Below, piece by piece: positions 1 to 8,732 of a DNA stretch of 64,000 bases; position 1 is the stretch's first letter; every line of letters begins with the position of its first letter. The stretch lies in assembly GCF_023073415.1 (NCBI RefSeq), contig NZ_JADPJL010000034.1, positions 31,979 through 95,978 of the forward strand, written 5' to 3'. The notes beneath the pieces were generated by a model that was not told the origin of the DNA, searched no databases, and saw only the letters and a list, made by a program, of their open reading frames with translations. The position numbers and the translations under genes are program-made. The DNA comes from Bradyrhizobium sp. 190. Lineage in GTDB: Bacteria > Pseudomonadota > Alphaproteobacteria > Rhizobiales > Xanthobacteraceae.

Positions 1-413
1 AGTTGTCCGGTGAGGTAATCGATCCCGGCGTGGATTTCGGCGACGATTTCGTCCAGCGTGGCCTCCGGCGCCAGCGTGTAGCCGATCAGTGCCACGTTGA
101 TGCCATGCGCCATCGGACCTTCGGCCATAACGGCAAAAACCTCCTTCGCCCGCGCCTGCCAGTAGCCGCCGTGGATGAACAGCAGCGTCGGCGCGGCATC
201 AGCAGCTTTCAAAAAATCAATCCGGTTGCGCTCGCGCGGGCCATACCGCAGGTCGAGATGCCCGGGATGACGCTTGCGCATCCCGGCGGAGCGCTGCTCC
301 CAGCCGGCGACCATCTCGATGCTGCCTGGCACGGCGACGCCGTTATTGAGGCCGAGGTCGCGCTCCTGCTGGCTCATCGCACGCCAGTCCAGCGCAGAAA
401 ACAGTGTCGTCAT
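1..413 (-). CDS. Alpha/beta hydrolase, partial (3' end outside window)
   Basis: The reverse strand is open from an ATG at 413 to the window edge, giving about 137 residues starting MTTLFSALDW. It contains LLFIHGGYW near residue 75, the HGG(Y)W oxyanion-hole motif of kynurenine-formamidase-like and carboxylesterase-like alpha/beta hydrolases. The nucleophile elbow and the rest of the triad would lie outside the window, so substrate cannot be judged. It is divergent from the amidase at 521; both act on ester or amide bonds, which suggests but does not prove a shared role. Truncation is by the window, not by mutation. Confidence 0.75.
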   Translation of the reverse strand, partial: MTTLFSALDWRAMSQQERDLGLNNGVAVPGSIEMVAGWEQRSAGMRKRHPGHLDLRYGPRERNRIDFLKAADAAPTLLFIHGGYWQARAKEVFAVMAEGPMAHGINVALIGYTLAPEATLDEIVAEIHAGIDYLTGQ

Positions 414-520
414 GCAATATCTCCGGTCGGCCACGCACGTCCGTGCGTTTCCACTTTGCCGGAAAATGTTCTACAGCACCATCTGCGACGAACAAACGGA
501 AACGCGCGGGAGATAGCGAA

Positions 521-1942
521 GTGGCTGATCAAGAGTTGGTGCGAGAGACGGCGTGTGCCATTGTCGGCAAGCTGAAATCGGGTGAAGTCACCCCGCTCGA
601 CCTGCTCGACGTACTGGAAAAACGCATCGCCGAGGTCGACGGCCAAGTCAACGCGCTGCCGACGCTGTGCTTCGACCGCGCCCGAAAGCACGCCACCGTG
701 CTGATGAAGAAGCCGGCCAGCGAGCGCGGGCTGCTCGCGGGGCTGCCGATCCCGATCAAGGACCTCACCAATGTCGCCGGCGTCCTGACCACGCAGGGTT
801 CGCCGATCTACAAGGATAATATCCCGGCGAAGTCGGATATCCTGGTCGAGCATCTCGAAAACAATGGCGGAGTAATCTACGCCAAGTCGAACACGCCGGA
901 ATTCGGCGCCGGCGCCAACACCTTCAACGAAGTGTTCGGCCCGACGCGCAATCCCTGGGATACGTCCCGCTCCGCCGCCGGCTCGTCGGGTGGCGCGGCG
1001 GTGGCGCTCGCGACCGGCACGGCATGGCTGGCGCATGGCTCCGACATGGGCGGTAGCTTACGCAACCCCGCGAGCTTCTGCGGCATCGTCGGATTGCGCC
1101 CCAGCATCGGCCGCGTCGCGCATACGGTGGCCGCGGCGGTCGATCGCAATCTCGGCGTCCAGGGTCCGATGGCGCGCAACGTGGAGGACCTGGCGCTGCT
1201 GCTCGATGCCATGAGCGGCGAGCATCCAGCCGATCCGCTGTCGCTGCCCGTGCTGCCGAATTCGTTTCTTTCCGCCGCGCGTTCCGGCAGCAAGCCGAAG
1301 CGCATCGCCTATTCGCCCGACCTCGGCATCACGCCGGTCGATCCTGAAGTCGCGGCCATCACCCGCAAGGCCGCGCAGCGCTTTGCGGAAGCTGGCGTCA
1401 TCGTCGAGGAAGCCCATCCCGACCTGCGCGAGGCCCATGAATGTTTCCACGTGCTCCGCGCATTCGACTTCGCGCTGTCAAAGGCAGCGCTGCTGCGCTC
1501 AAAGCGCGACCTGCTCAAGCCCGAGGTGATCTGGAACATCGAGGAAGGCCTCAAGCTGACGGTTGAGCAGCTCGAACGTGCCGAAGCCCAACGCGTCACC
1601 ATGACCGCGCGCACGCTGGAATTTTTCGACAAATACGATCTATTGCTCGCGCCCGCCACGATCGTACCGCCCTTCCCGGTCGAGAACCGCTACGTCGCCG
1701 AATGCGCCGGCAAGAAGTTCGACAACTACGTCGAATGGCTCGGCATCGTCTACGCGATCACGCTGGTGTGTTGTCCCGCGCTGTCGTTGCCGTGCGGATT
1801 TACCGCATCGGGCCTGCCGGTCGGACTGCAGGTGGTGGCGCCGCCACGCGGCGAGGCGCAGTTGCTTGCGGGGGCCAAGTTGCTGGAGGATATTCTGGGC
1901 CTGCGCGGCACGACACCGATCGATCCAAGAGCGCCGAAATAG
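521..1942 (+). CDS. Amidase signature family protein
   Basis: A 473-residue member of the amidase signature family, which hydrolyses amides with a Ser-cisSer-Lys triad. The catalytic Lys lies in PIPIKDL, the Gly/Ser-rich signature in AAGSSGGAAVA and the cis-Ser/Ser pair in HGSDMGGSLR. Length fits the family (450-500). The frame is open further upstream to about 404, but the GTG at 521 is preferred because it follows a GGGAG-type ribosome site and gives the normal amidase N-terminus (VADQELVRETA). It is divergent from the partial hydrolase. The substrate is unknown; the family covers aryl acylamides, Glu-tRNA amidotransferase GatA and others, and no GatB/GatC lies near, so GatA is unlikely. 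Confidence 0.9.
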   Translation: MADQELVRETACAIVGKLKSGEVTPLDLLDVLEKRIAEVDGQVNALPTLCFDRARKHATVLMKKPASERGLLAGLPIPIKDLTNVAGVLTTQGSPIYKDNIPAKSDILVEHLENNGGVIYAKSNTPEFGAGANTFNEVFGPTRNPWDTSRSAAGSSGGAAVALATGTAWLAHGSDMGGSLRNPASFCGIVGLRPSIGRVAHTVAAAVDRNLGVQGPMARNVEDLALLLDAMSGEHPADPLSLPVLPNSFLSAARSGSKPKRIAYSPDLGITPVDPEVAAITRKAAQRFAEAGVIVEEAHPDLREAHECFHVLRAFDFALSKAALLRSKRDLLKPEVIWNIEEGLKLTVEQLERAEAQRVTMTARTLEFFDKYDLLLAPATIVPPFPVENRYVAECAGKKFDNYVEWLGIVYAITLVCCPALSLPCGFTASGLPVGLQVVAPPRGEAQLLAGAKLLEDILGLRGTTPIDPRAPK

Positions 1943-2034
1943 ATGTGAGCTCCTCAAGATGAGGGGTAAGAGCTTTCGTCGCTGGCGGTTCATGTCTGTG
2001 TCGCTATACTGCTGGCAACAAGGTCGCGATCGAC

Positions 2035-2700
2035 ATGACCAATGACCACGAGCCGCCGCCCGAGAGCAAGCTGACGCGCAGCAAGGAACGCTGGGCGCGC
2101 GAGGGGAAATTTCTCACGGGAAAAGTCTCGCGACCCGACGAGGCGCGGCTGCCGCCTGGACAACACCTGACGAAGGATTGGCCGACCCTCGATCTCGGAC
2201 TGACGCCAAACGTTTCGCGCGAACGCTGGCGGCTCGATGTTTATGGCGCGGTCGAAAATCCCATCTTCTGGGACTTTTCGCAGTTTTCCACGCAGCCGCA
2301 GAGCAAGTTCGTTTCAGACATTCACTGCGTCACGACCTGGTCGCGCTACGACAATCAGTGGGAGGGGCTCTCGACCCGTGATCTCCTCGATGCCTGCCGG
2401 CCGCGCGACGAGGCGCGGTTCGTGGTGCTGCATTCCCATGACGGCTATACCACCAACCTGGCGCTGGAGGATTTCGCCGCCGAGGATGCCATTCTCGTCC
2501 ATAGCTGGTCGGGTGCGCCGCTCGAACAGGAACACGGCGGCCCGGTGCGGCTGGTGGTGCCGCATCTCTACTTCTGGAAAAGCGCGAAGTGGCTGCAGAG
2601 CATCGAATTTCTTGCAGAGGATGCGCCGGGCTATTGGGAAGTGCGCGGTTATCACAACCGAGGCGACCCGTGGGCTGAGCAGAGATATTCGGGAGACTAA
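2035..2700 (+). CDS. Sulfite oxidase-like molybdopterin oxidoreductase
   Basis: A 221-residue protein of the sulfite oxidase/YedY molybdopterin fold. The invariant Mo-ligating Cys is Cys98 in DIHCVTTWSR, and the motifs LHSHDGYTTNL and EHGGPVRLVVPHLYFWKSAKW are the expected cofactor-pocket strands. No signal peptide or twin-Arg motif is visible at the N-terminus, so a cytosolic location is inferred, unlike exported MsrP/YedY. No heme partner gene (MsrQ type) is adjacent. It is followed after 28 bp by a hydrolase-OsmC fusion, probably in one transcript. Whether it acts on sulfite, S-oxides or N-oxides cannot be told from the sequence. Confidence 0.88.
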   Translation: MTNDHEPPPESKLTRSKERWAREGKFLTGKVSRPDEARLPPGQHLTKDWPTLDLGLTPNVSRERWRLDVYGAVENPIFWDFSQFSTQPQSKFVSDIHCVTTWSRYDNQWEGLSTRDLLDACRPRDEARFVVLHSHDGYTTNLALEDFAAEDAILVHSWSGAPLEQEHGGPVRLVVPHLYFWKSAKWLQSIEFLAEDAPGYWEVRGYHNRGDPWAEQRYSGD

Positions 2701-2728
2701 AGCCGCAAACTGACTAGGGAGAACGCCC

Positions 2729-3952
2729 GTGCCGAGCGAACGCTTTCAATTCACCGGTGAAGGTGGCCATCAGCTTGCAGCCGCGCTGGATACGCCGGAT
2801 GGACCCGTGCAGGCCTACGCACTATTTGCGCATTGCTTTACCTGCGGCAAGGACGTGTTGGCCGCGAAACGCATTGCAACCGCGCTGGCCACCAAAGGGA
2901 TTGCGGTTTTGCGGTTCGATTTCACCGGCCTCGGCTCCAGCGAGGGCGAATTTGCAAACTCCACCTTCTCCTCCAATGTGGCCGATCTCGTCCGCGCTGC
3001 AGCACATCTGCGTGAAACCCGCGGAGCCCCCACTCTCCTCATCGGGCACAGCCTTGGCGGCGCGGCGATCCTTGCCGCCGCCGGGCAGATCCCGGAAGCG
3101 AAGGCGGTCGTCACGATCGCTGCGCCCTCCGATCCCGTCCATGTCACCCATCTGTTCAGGGATCAGCTCGAGGACATCCGCAAGCACGGCAAGGTGAAGG
3201 TCCAACTCGCCGGGCGGCCGTTTCACATCAAGCGCGAATTTCTCGACGACATAGCCGAACACAGCCTGATGTCGCACGTCGCAAAGCTGCACAAGGCGCT
3301 GCTGATCATGCATGCGCCGACCGACGACACGGTCGGGATCGACAATGCCACGAACATTTTCGTCGCGGCCAAGCATCCCAAGAGCTTCGTGTCACTGGCA
3401 GGCTCGGATCATCTGCTGTCCGGCAAGCGCGACGCTGCCTATGTCGCCGGCGTCATCGCCGCCTGGGCCGAACGCTATATCGAGCCGGTCGCAGCGCAGT
3501 CCGCCGCTGCCGCGAGCGAGGCGCCGCGCAACGTCGTGGTGCGCGAAACCCGCAACAGCAAGTTCCAGCAGATCGTCACCTCAGGTCCGCATGAAATGGT
3601 GGCGGATGAACCCTTGGCCGTCGGCGGCCAGGATAGCGGACCCGGGCCGTATGATTTCCTGCTTGCAGGCCTTGGCGCCTGCACGTCGATGACGATGCGG
3701 ATGTATGCCGACCGCAAATCGCTGCCGCTCGATCGCGTCACCGTGACGCTGAAGCACAGCAAGATACACGCAACAGACTGCGAGGAATGCGAAACTCGGG
3801 AGGGCATGCTGGATCAGATCGACCGCGTGATCTCAATCGAAGGCACACTTGATGCCGATCAACGCAAGCGCTTGATGGAGATTGCCGACAAGTGTCCGGT
3901 GCACCGGACGCTCACCTCGGAAATCCGTATCGTGACGAAGGCGGCGGATTAA
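2729..3952 (+). CDS. Bifunctional alpha/beta hydrolase / OsmC family protein
   Basis: A 407-residue two-domain fusion. Residues about 1-255 are an alpha/beta hydrolase with GHSLGG (Ser108) and the late Asp and His loops (APTDDTVG, GSDHLL). Residues about 270-407 are an OsmC/Ohr domain with the two redox Cys in GLGACTSMT and DKCPVHRTL, which in the family reduce organic hydroperoxides. The GTG at 2729 follows AGGGAG with good spacing. This fusion architecture is known in proteobacteria; the reason for joining the domains is not established. It lies just after the sulfite-oxidase-like gene and its 3' end overlaps the convergent YeeE/YedE gene by 4 bp. Confidence 0.92.
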   Translation: MPSERFQFTGEGGHQLAAALDTPDGPVQAYALFAHCFTCGKDVLAAKRIATALATKGIAVLRFDFTGLGSSEGEFANSTFSSNVADLVRAAAHLRETRGAPTLLIGHSLGGAAILAAAGQIPEAKAVVTIAAPSDPVHVTHLFRDQLEDIRKHGKVKVQLAGRPFHIKREFLDDIAEHSLMSHVAKLHKALLIMHAPTDDTVGIDNATNIFVAAKHPKSFVSLAGSDHLLSGKRDAAYVAGVIAAWAERYIEPVAAQSAAAASEAPRNVVVRETRNSKFQQIVTSGPHEMVADEPLAVGGQDSGPGPYDFLLAGLGACTSMTMRMYADRKSLPLDRVTVTLKHSKIHATDCEECETREGMLDQIDRVISIEGTLDADQRKRLMEIADKCPVHRTLTSEIRIVTKAAD

Positions 3953-5007
3953 GCCGCCGCCAGCGGGCGGACGCGGAGTGCGCCGCGCAGGCCGGCCGCG
4001 GTGCCGACCAAAATACCGGCGAATGCGATCAGCGACGCCAGCGCCAGCGTGGAAAATCCCGTCAGGCCCTGCCCGATCGAACAGCCGAACGCCATCACGC
4101 CGCCGGCGCCCATCAGCGCCGCGCCGCCACCCGAGCGCAGCATGTGACGCGGCGATTGAAAGCCCTCGAGGTGGAAGCGTCCGGTCAGGAGCGCAGTGGC
4201 AAGGCTGCCGGCGAACACGCCGAACACGGTGACGATGCCGAAATTCAGCGTCGATCCCGTCGACAGCATGACATATTGAAGGGCATCCGCGATCGGCGCG
4301 ATGAAGGTGAGCGAGGTGACCGGTGTGGGATTAAAATCGTCGGCGCCGAGATAGCCGGTAGCAAACCAGCCGGCCGCGACCAGCAGGCCGACCGCGAGAC
4401 CCGCGGCGATCTGGCCCGGCGAGCGCCGGAACGTAGGATGCGCAAAGGCGAAGATGATCAGCGCAGCCGAAATGATCGAGGCTGCCAGCATGCGCGCGGC
4501 CGTTGCGCTCAAGCCCGCGGCCGCAAACAGCGCCGGCACCGAGTTTGCCGTGGCCGTGGTTTGCGATGCACCGACCATCGCGATACGCGTTGGTGCGATC
4601 AGGCCCTTCAGAGTCATCTGGGCAAAGATCGCGAGGACGACGACCACCACGAAAGAACGGAGGTTGCCGCGCCCGAGCAGCACCAGGGCGCGTGAACCGC
4701 AGCCATTCGACAGCACCATGCCGTAGCCGAACAAGAGGCCACCAAAGAACATCACCGGCGCGGAGAAGGATGGCTGCAGATAGATCGATTTGCCGATATC
4801 GGCGAGACCTGCCGCCGCCAGCAATTGCGTCGCTGCGACGGCCACGCCGATCGCCAGCGCGTAGGTGCGAACCAGCCGGCCATCGCCTTCCGTCCAAAAG
4901 CCCCGCAGGCTGCTGAGCAGGCAAAACCCGCTCAACAGCCCGACCGATCCATAGACGAGACCGATCAGCAGTCCGCTGATGATGACGATATTGCCACTGT
5001 CCAGCAC
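3949..5007 (-). CDS. YeeE/YedE family membrane protein (sulfur-compound transporter type)
   Basis: A 352-residue polytopic membrane protein with about nine to ten hydrophobic segments. It carries the two internal-repeat motifs of the YeeE/YedE (DUF395, TsuA-like) family: NGCGSRALVLLGRGNLRS in the first half and FGCSIGQGLTGFSTLAL in the second, each with the conserved Cys that in TsuA lines the thiosulfate path. Transport of thiosulfate or related sulfur species is therefore likely by family, not shown. It is a full two-repeat form. It is convergent with, and 4 bp overlapping, the OsmC fusion gene; no rhodanese or SirA-like TusA partner is visible next to it. Confidence 0.88.
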   Translation of the reverse strand: MLDSGNIVIISGLLIGLVYGSVGLLSGFCLLSSLRGFWTEGDGRLVRTYALAIGVAVAATQLLAAAGLADIGKSIYLQPSFSAPVMFFGGLLFGYGMVLSNGCGSRALVLLGRGNLRSFVVVVVLAIFAQMTLKGLIAPTRIAMVGASQTTATANSVPALFAAAGLSATAARMLAASIISAALIIFAFAHPTFRRSPGQIAAGLAVGLLVAAGWFATGYLGADDFNPTPVTSLTFIAPIADALQYVMLSTGSTLNFGIVTVFGVFAGSLATALLTGRFHLEGFQSPRHMLRSGGGAALMGAGGVMAFGCSIGQGLTGFSTLALASLIAFAGILVGTAAGLRGALRVRPLAAA

Positions 5008-5230
5008 CGGCTTTTCCCAGTTTTCCGCGCGGCCGCCCGGCCGTCATCGCTTAAATAGGAAGCAATTTCCGTGCTGCTATTACGTTGGAAGCATGGGGCC
5101 GTCCACGGCCAGCCAATGCAGAGAATTAATCCCTCGTCCGACCCGCCGATTGCAGAACAAAATCGTTGTCTCTGATGAAAATGGGAGAGATTTGTTTTCT
5201 GCGTAAAGTTGGAAGACCGCGCGTGAAAGC

Positions 5231-6250
5231 CTATGCCCAGGGACGCAGGATGACGCGATCGCGCGACGAGCCGGCCACGGCGATAAAGGCAGCCTTGGCC
5301 TGTTCCAGCGGATAGATCGCATTCGGCTTGATCGGAAACGGCTTGAGATGTCCGCCGGCGAAGCCCGGGCCTAGTTCCCGCAGCACCGCACCGGTCGCGA
5401 CCGACGACAGGCCGAGCGTATCGATGCCCACGTAAGTGTGCTGGCCGCGATAGAATTCCAGGATATTGAACTGCACGATGCGATCGACCGCAGCGATCAG
5501 GATCTGCCGCCCGCGCAACGCCAGCGATTGATGCGCCGCCTGGAAATAGGGATCGCCGACGGTATTGAACACGATGTCGGCGCCCTTGCCGCCGGTGAGT
5601 TCGCGCACCCGCGCCGCGACATCGGTCGCGGAGGCGTCGATGACCTCGACTTGCGAATTGGAATGGCCTTCATAGGGCTCGCTCTTGCGGACGACGCCGA
5701 TCACCCGCGCGCCGTACCAAGTCGCGATCTGCGTCGCCGCCTGCCCGACCTTGCCGTTGACGCCCATCACCAGCACGGTCTCGCCGCCCTTGGGAATTCC
5801 GGCGCGGCGCAGGCCTTCCATCGCGGTGACGAAGGGCACGCCGATGCCGGCGGCCTCCTCCCAGGAAATGCTACCCGGCTTCTCAACTACCGCGTCCGCC
5901 TCGACCACTAGATGCGTGGCATGCGTGCCATCGCGGCGGATGCCGAGATCGCCGGACGAGCCGAACACCTCGCGCCCGATCCAGCCTTGTGGACCGTCGA
6001 TCACGGCGCCCGCATAGTCGCGGCCCGGTGTGCGCGGGAATACGGCATAAGGCATCAACCCGGTCGCGGCCTTCACGTCGGATGGATTGACGGCCGCGGC
6101 CTTGAGTTCGATCAGCAGATCGTTTTCGCGGCGCGACAGCGCGTGCGTCTCGATGACTGGCGAGATCGACGCGGCATCGACGGCCTTTGCCGGCAGGCGC
6201 ACGCAGCGGGCCTGGACTGATTGTTTATCTGACTTGGGAGCCGGCTTCAC
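5231..6250 (-). CDS. Zinc-independent medium-chain dehydrogenase / quinone oxidoreductase-like
   Basis: A 339-residue MDR-superfamily protein. The N-terminal GroES-like half has AAAVNPSDVKAATG and PGRDYAGAV; the NAD(P)H-binding half has the motif VLVMGVNGKVGQAATQIA, like the quinone oxidoreductase branch. Structural zinc Cys residues are absent. The frame remains open to a TTG at 6286, but a GTG at 6250 is preceded by GGAG at 5-nt spacing and is chosen here. It is monocistronic between YeeE/YedE and a GIY-YIG gene. The substrate is unknown; quinone, enone or enoyl-thioester reduction would all fit the family. Confidence 0.85.
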   Translation of the reverse strand: MKPAPKSDKQSVQARCVRLPAKAVDAASISPVIETHALSRRENDLLIELKAAAVNPSDVKAATGLMPYAVFPRTPGRDYAGAVIDGPQGWIGREVFGSSGDLGIRRDGTHATHLVVEADAVVEKPGSISWEEAAGIGVPFVTAMEGLRRAGIPKGGETVLVMGVNGKVGQAATQIATWYGARVIGVVRKSEPYEGHSNSQVEVIDASATDVAARVRELTGGKGADIVFNTVGDPYFQAAHQSLALRGRQILIAAVDRIVQFNILEFYRGQHTYVGIDTLGLSSVATGAVLRELGPGFAGGHLKPFPIKPNAIYPLEQAKAAFIAVAGSSRDRVILRPWA

Positions 6251-6333
6251 GACATCTCCGGTTGGCTCGAACCCATTCTGCGGCAAGCGGCCGCTTGGCC
6301 ATGAGTAGCGGACCGGTGGTTTAGTGCAAGAGG

Positions 6334-6654
6334 CTAGTCAAATGGTGTCGCTTTCGAAGGATGCCGCGACCTGCGCGCAGAAAGCTCTTTCAAAGCCGTG
6401 AAGTCGCCTCGAATGAAAGCCTCCTTCTTTGCCCGGCTCCATTTCTTCAGCTTGCGTTCGTTCTCTATGGCGTCGGTGATGCGATCGAACCATTGCGAGA
6501 ACACCAGCGTTACCGGCCGTCGGGTCGCGGTGTAGCCGCCGAGCGTTCCGGCGTTGTGCTGAGCAATTCTTATTTCCAATGTCGTTCGTGTGGTCCCTAT
6601 GTAGAAGCTACCGTCAGCACATCGAAGGATGTAGAGAAAGGCACCTTCCGCCAT
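6334..6654 (-). CDS. GIY-YIG nuclease family protein
   Basis: A 106-residue single-domain GIY-YIG protein. The motif appears as AFLYILRCADGSFYIGTT, followed by the conserved Arg in helix 1 (LEIRIAQHNAG) and the Glu in AIENERKLKKWSRAKKEAFI. Size and C-terminal Arg/Lys richness match the small YhbQ/UPF0213 group common in alphaproteobacteria. The ATG at 6654 follows GGGGAT and gives the normal start; an upstream start at 6681 would begin beside a palindromic repeat. Biological role of these small orphan nucleases is unclear. No partner gene is adjacent. Confidence 0.88.
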   Translation of the reverse strand: MAEGAFLYILRCADGSFYIGTTRTTLEIRIAQHNAGTLGGYTATRRPVTLVFSQWFDRITDAIENERKLKKWSRAKKEAFIRGDFTALKELSARRSRHPSKATPFD

Positions 6655-6680
6655 TTTTATCCCCGCATACTCAACTCTCA

Positions 6681-6787
6681 CTCCTCATCCTGAGGAGCGG
6701 CATCTTAGCCGCGTCTCGAAGGATGTAGGCCCGTCTGTGGCTACATGGTTCGAGACGGCGCTACCGCGCCTCCTCACCATGAGGATC
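6681..6787. repeat. Palindromic intergenic repeat, family A (copy 1)
   Basis: Contains CTCATCCTGAGGAGC, GCGTCTCGAAGGATG and a mirrored GGTTCGAGACGGCG...CTCCTCACCATGAGG half, forming a long imperfect hairpin of about 105 bp. Two more copies occur at 11112-11215 and 13511-13616. It lies between the GIY-YIG gene and the paaK 3' end and may help terminate paaK transcription. Confidence 0.85.
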
Positions 6788-6792
6788 GATGG

Positions 6793-8124
6793 TTACCCTT
6801 TCGGCCGCTTGTCGTAAACCCGCTTGGCCTTGCCGAGCGAACGTTCCAGCGTGTTCGGCGCTATAGCCTTGATGCGCGCGGTGATGCCGATGGTGTTCTT
6901 GATGAAGACCGCGACTTTCTCGGCATGCGCGGGCAACCCGCTGCCGTCCCAGCTTTCGGGCCGGGCTTCGGCGAGCACGGTCATCTCGTCCATCCGCCCC
7001 TCGCGCGTCAGCTCTATGATGAAATGGCCGCCGCACCAATCGGTGGCCAGCAGCGCTTCCTCGATCTGGGTCGGGAATACGTTGACGCCGCGCAGGATGA
7101 TCATGTCGTCCGATCGCCCCGTCACCTTCTCCATGCGCCGCATGCCCGGCCGCGCGGTGCCCGGCAGCAGCCGTGTCAGGTCACGCGTGCGGTAGCGGAT
7201 GATCGGAAAGCCTTCCTTGGTCAGCGAGGTGAAGACCAGTTCGCCCTTTTCGCCGTGGGGCAGCACCGCACCGGTCTCGGGATCGATCACCTCGGGGTAG
7301 AAATGATCCTCCCAGATATGGAGGCCATCCTTGGTCTCCACGCATTCCTGCGCTACGCCGGGGCCGATCACTTCCGACAGGCCGTAAATGTCGGTGGCCT
7401 CCATATCAAACGTCTGCTCGATCTCGGCGCGCATCGCGTTGGTCCAGGGTTCGGCGCCGAAGATGCCGAACTTCAGCGACGATTTGCGCGGGTCGAGGCC
7501 CTGCTTCTTGAACTCATCGGAGATCGCCAGCATGTAGCTCGGCGTCACCGTGATGATGTCGGGCTTGAAGTCGTTGATCAGTTGCACCTGCCGCTCGGTC
7601 ATGCCGCCGGAGACCGGCACCACCGTACAGCCGAGCTTTTCCGCGCCATAATGCGCGCCGAGGCCGCCGGTGAACAGGCCGTAGCCATAGGCATTGTGCA
7701 TCAGCATGCCGGTGCGCCCGCCCGCGGCGCGGATCGAGCGCGCCATCACCTCCGACCAGATGTCGATATCGCCCTGCGTGTAGCCGACCACGATCGGCTT
7801 GCCTGTCGTGCCCGAGGACGCATGGACGCGGACCAGCTTTTCGCGCGGTACCGCGAACATGCCAAAGGGGTAATTGTCGCGGAGATCGGTCTTCACCGTG
7901 AACGGGAATTTGGCGAGATCGGAGAGCTGCCTGAAATCGGACGGATGCACGCTGGCTGCATCGAACGTCTTCCTGTAATGCGCGACATTGTCGTAGGCGT
8001 GCTTGAGCGACCAGGCGAGACGCTTGGTCTGCAGCGCCATGATTTCGTCGCGCGAGGCGCGCTCGGCCTCGTCCAATTCAGCGCTGTAACCGCCTCCGCT
8101 GGATTTCAATCTTGCCATGGCCAT
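6793..8124 (-). CDS. paaK: Phenylacetate--CoA ligase
   Basis: A 443-residue AMP-forming ligase that converts phenylacetate, ATP and CoA to phenylacetyl-CoA, the first step of the paa pathway. The P-loop-like HASSGTTGKPIVVGYT, the DIYGLSEVIGPGVAQEC motif and the C-terminal YRTRDLTRLLPG/GRSDDMIILRGVNVFP hinge block are all typical of PaaK. The ATG at 8124 follows GAGAAGGGA with good spacing; the open frame upstream overlaps paaI and is not used. It is the last gene of the minus-strand paaABCDE-paaI-paaK run, 16 bp after paaI. Confidence 0.97.
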   Translation of the reverse strand: MAMARLKSSGGGYSAELDEAERASRDEIMALQTKRLAWSLKHAYDNVAHYRKTFDAASVHPSDFRQLSDLAKFPFTVKTDLRDNYPFGMFAVPREKLVRVHASSGTTGKPIVVGYTQGDIDIWSEVMARSIRAAGGRTGMLMHNAYGYGLFTGGLGAHYGAEKLGCTVVPVSGGMTERQVQLINDFKPDIITVTPSYMLAISDEFKKQGLDPRKSSLKFGIFGAEPWTNAMRAEIEQTFDMEATDIYGLSEVIGPGVAQECVETKDGLHIWEDHFYPEVIDPETGAVLPHGEKGELVFTSLTKEGFPIIRYRTRDLTRLLPGTARPGMRRMEKVTGRSDDMIILRGVNVFPTQIEEALLATDWCGGHFIIELTREGRMDEMTVLAEARPESWDGSGLPAHAEKVAVFIKNTIGITARIKAIAPNTLERSLGKAKRVYDKRPKG

Positions 8125-8140
8125 GGCGTTTCCCTTCTCG

Positions 8141-8599
8141 CTATCTTTGTGTGGCCCCGTTGTCCGCAACCGGCAGCCACGTTCCGGCGATGGTGCGGGA
8201 ATGGCCGCGGAATTCGGCGATCACGACATCGCCAGCGGTGACGCGGACGTCGTAAATCCCGGACCGTCCATTGCGCGAAACTTCCCGCGCCGTCGCGATC
8301 AGCACATCGCCGAGCTTGCCCGGCCGGATGAAGGTGATGTCGCATTGCGCGGCAACCGCACGCTCGTTGCGGGAGTTGCAGGCAAAGGCGAAGGTGGAAT
8401 CGGCCAGCAGGAAGATGAAGCCGCCATGGGCGATGCGCTGGCCGTTGACCATGTGCGGCGCCACCGTCATCGTCAGCGTCGCAAAGCCGGGCTTCACCTC
8501 GACAATTTTCATGCCGAGGCCCTTGCTGGCGTCGTCTTCGTTCCACATCGCATCCGCGCAGGCGCGGGCGATCTCGTCGGGCGAAAGCGCGACGTTCAT
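8141..8599 (-). CDS. paaI: Hydroxyphenylacetyl-CoA thioesterase PaaI
   Basis: A 152-residue hotdog-fold thioesterase. The PaaI catalytic region is VNGQRIAHGGFIFLLADSTFAFACNS, with the HGG turn and the Asp on the central helix. In the pathway it releases dead-end CoA esters so that CoA is not trapped. ATG 8599 gives the usual MNVALSPDEIARA start; a start 21 bp upstream is possible. It sits between paaE and paaK, supporting the assignment over other hotdog enzymes. Confidence 0.95.
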   Translation of the reverse strand: MNVALSPDEIARACADAMWNEDDASKGLGMKIVEVKPGFATLTMTVAPHMVNGQRIAHGGFIFLLADSTFAFACNSRNERAVAAQCDITFIRPGKLGDVLIATAREVSRNGRSGIYDVRVTAGDVVIAEFRGHSRTIAGTWLPVADNGATQR

Positions 8600-8732
8600 A
8601 GCGGGTTGCCCGCTCGGCAAGACGGATACACGACGTTTCTCTCCCTGTATCTCACGGGCCTGCTTGATCAGGCCTCTTTACGTAGTCAGTGTTGGGACGA
8701 AGCACCTGAGGTGTCAACGATCCCGCGATTCT

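Noticed and set aside
6745..8241. Plus-strand frame of about 498 codons opposite paaK
   Set aside because: No recognisable domain and it runs through a palindromic repeat; paaK on the other strand is clear.
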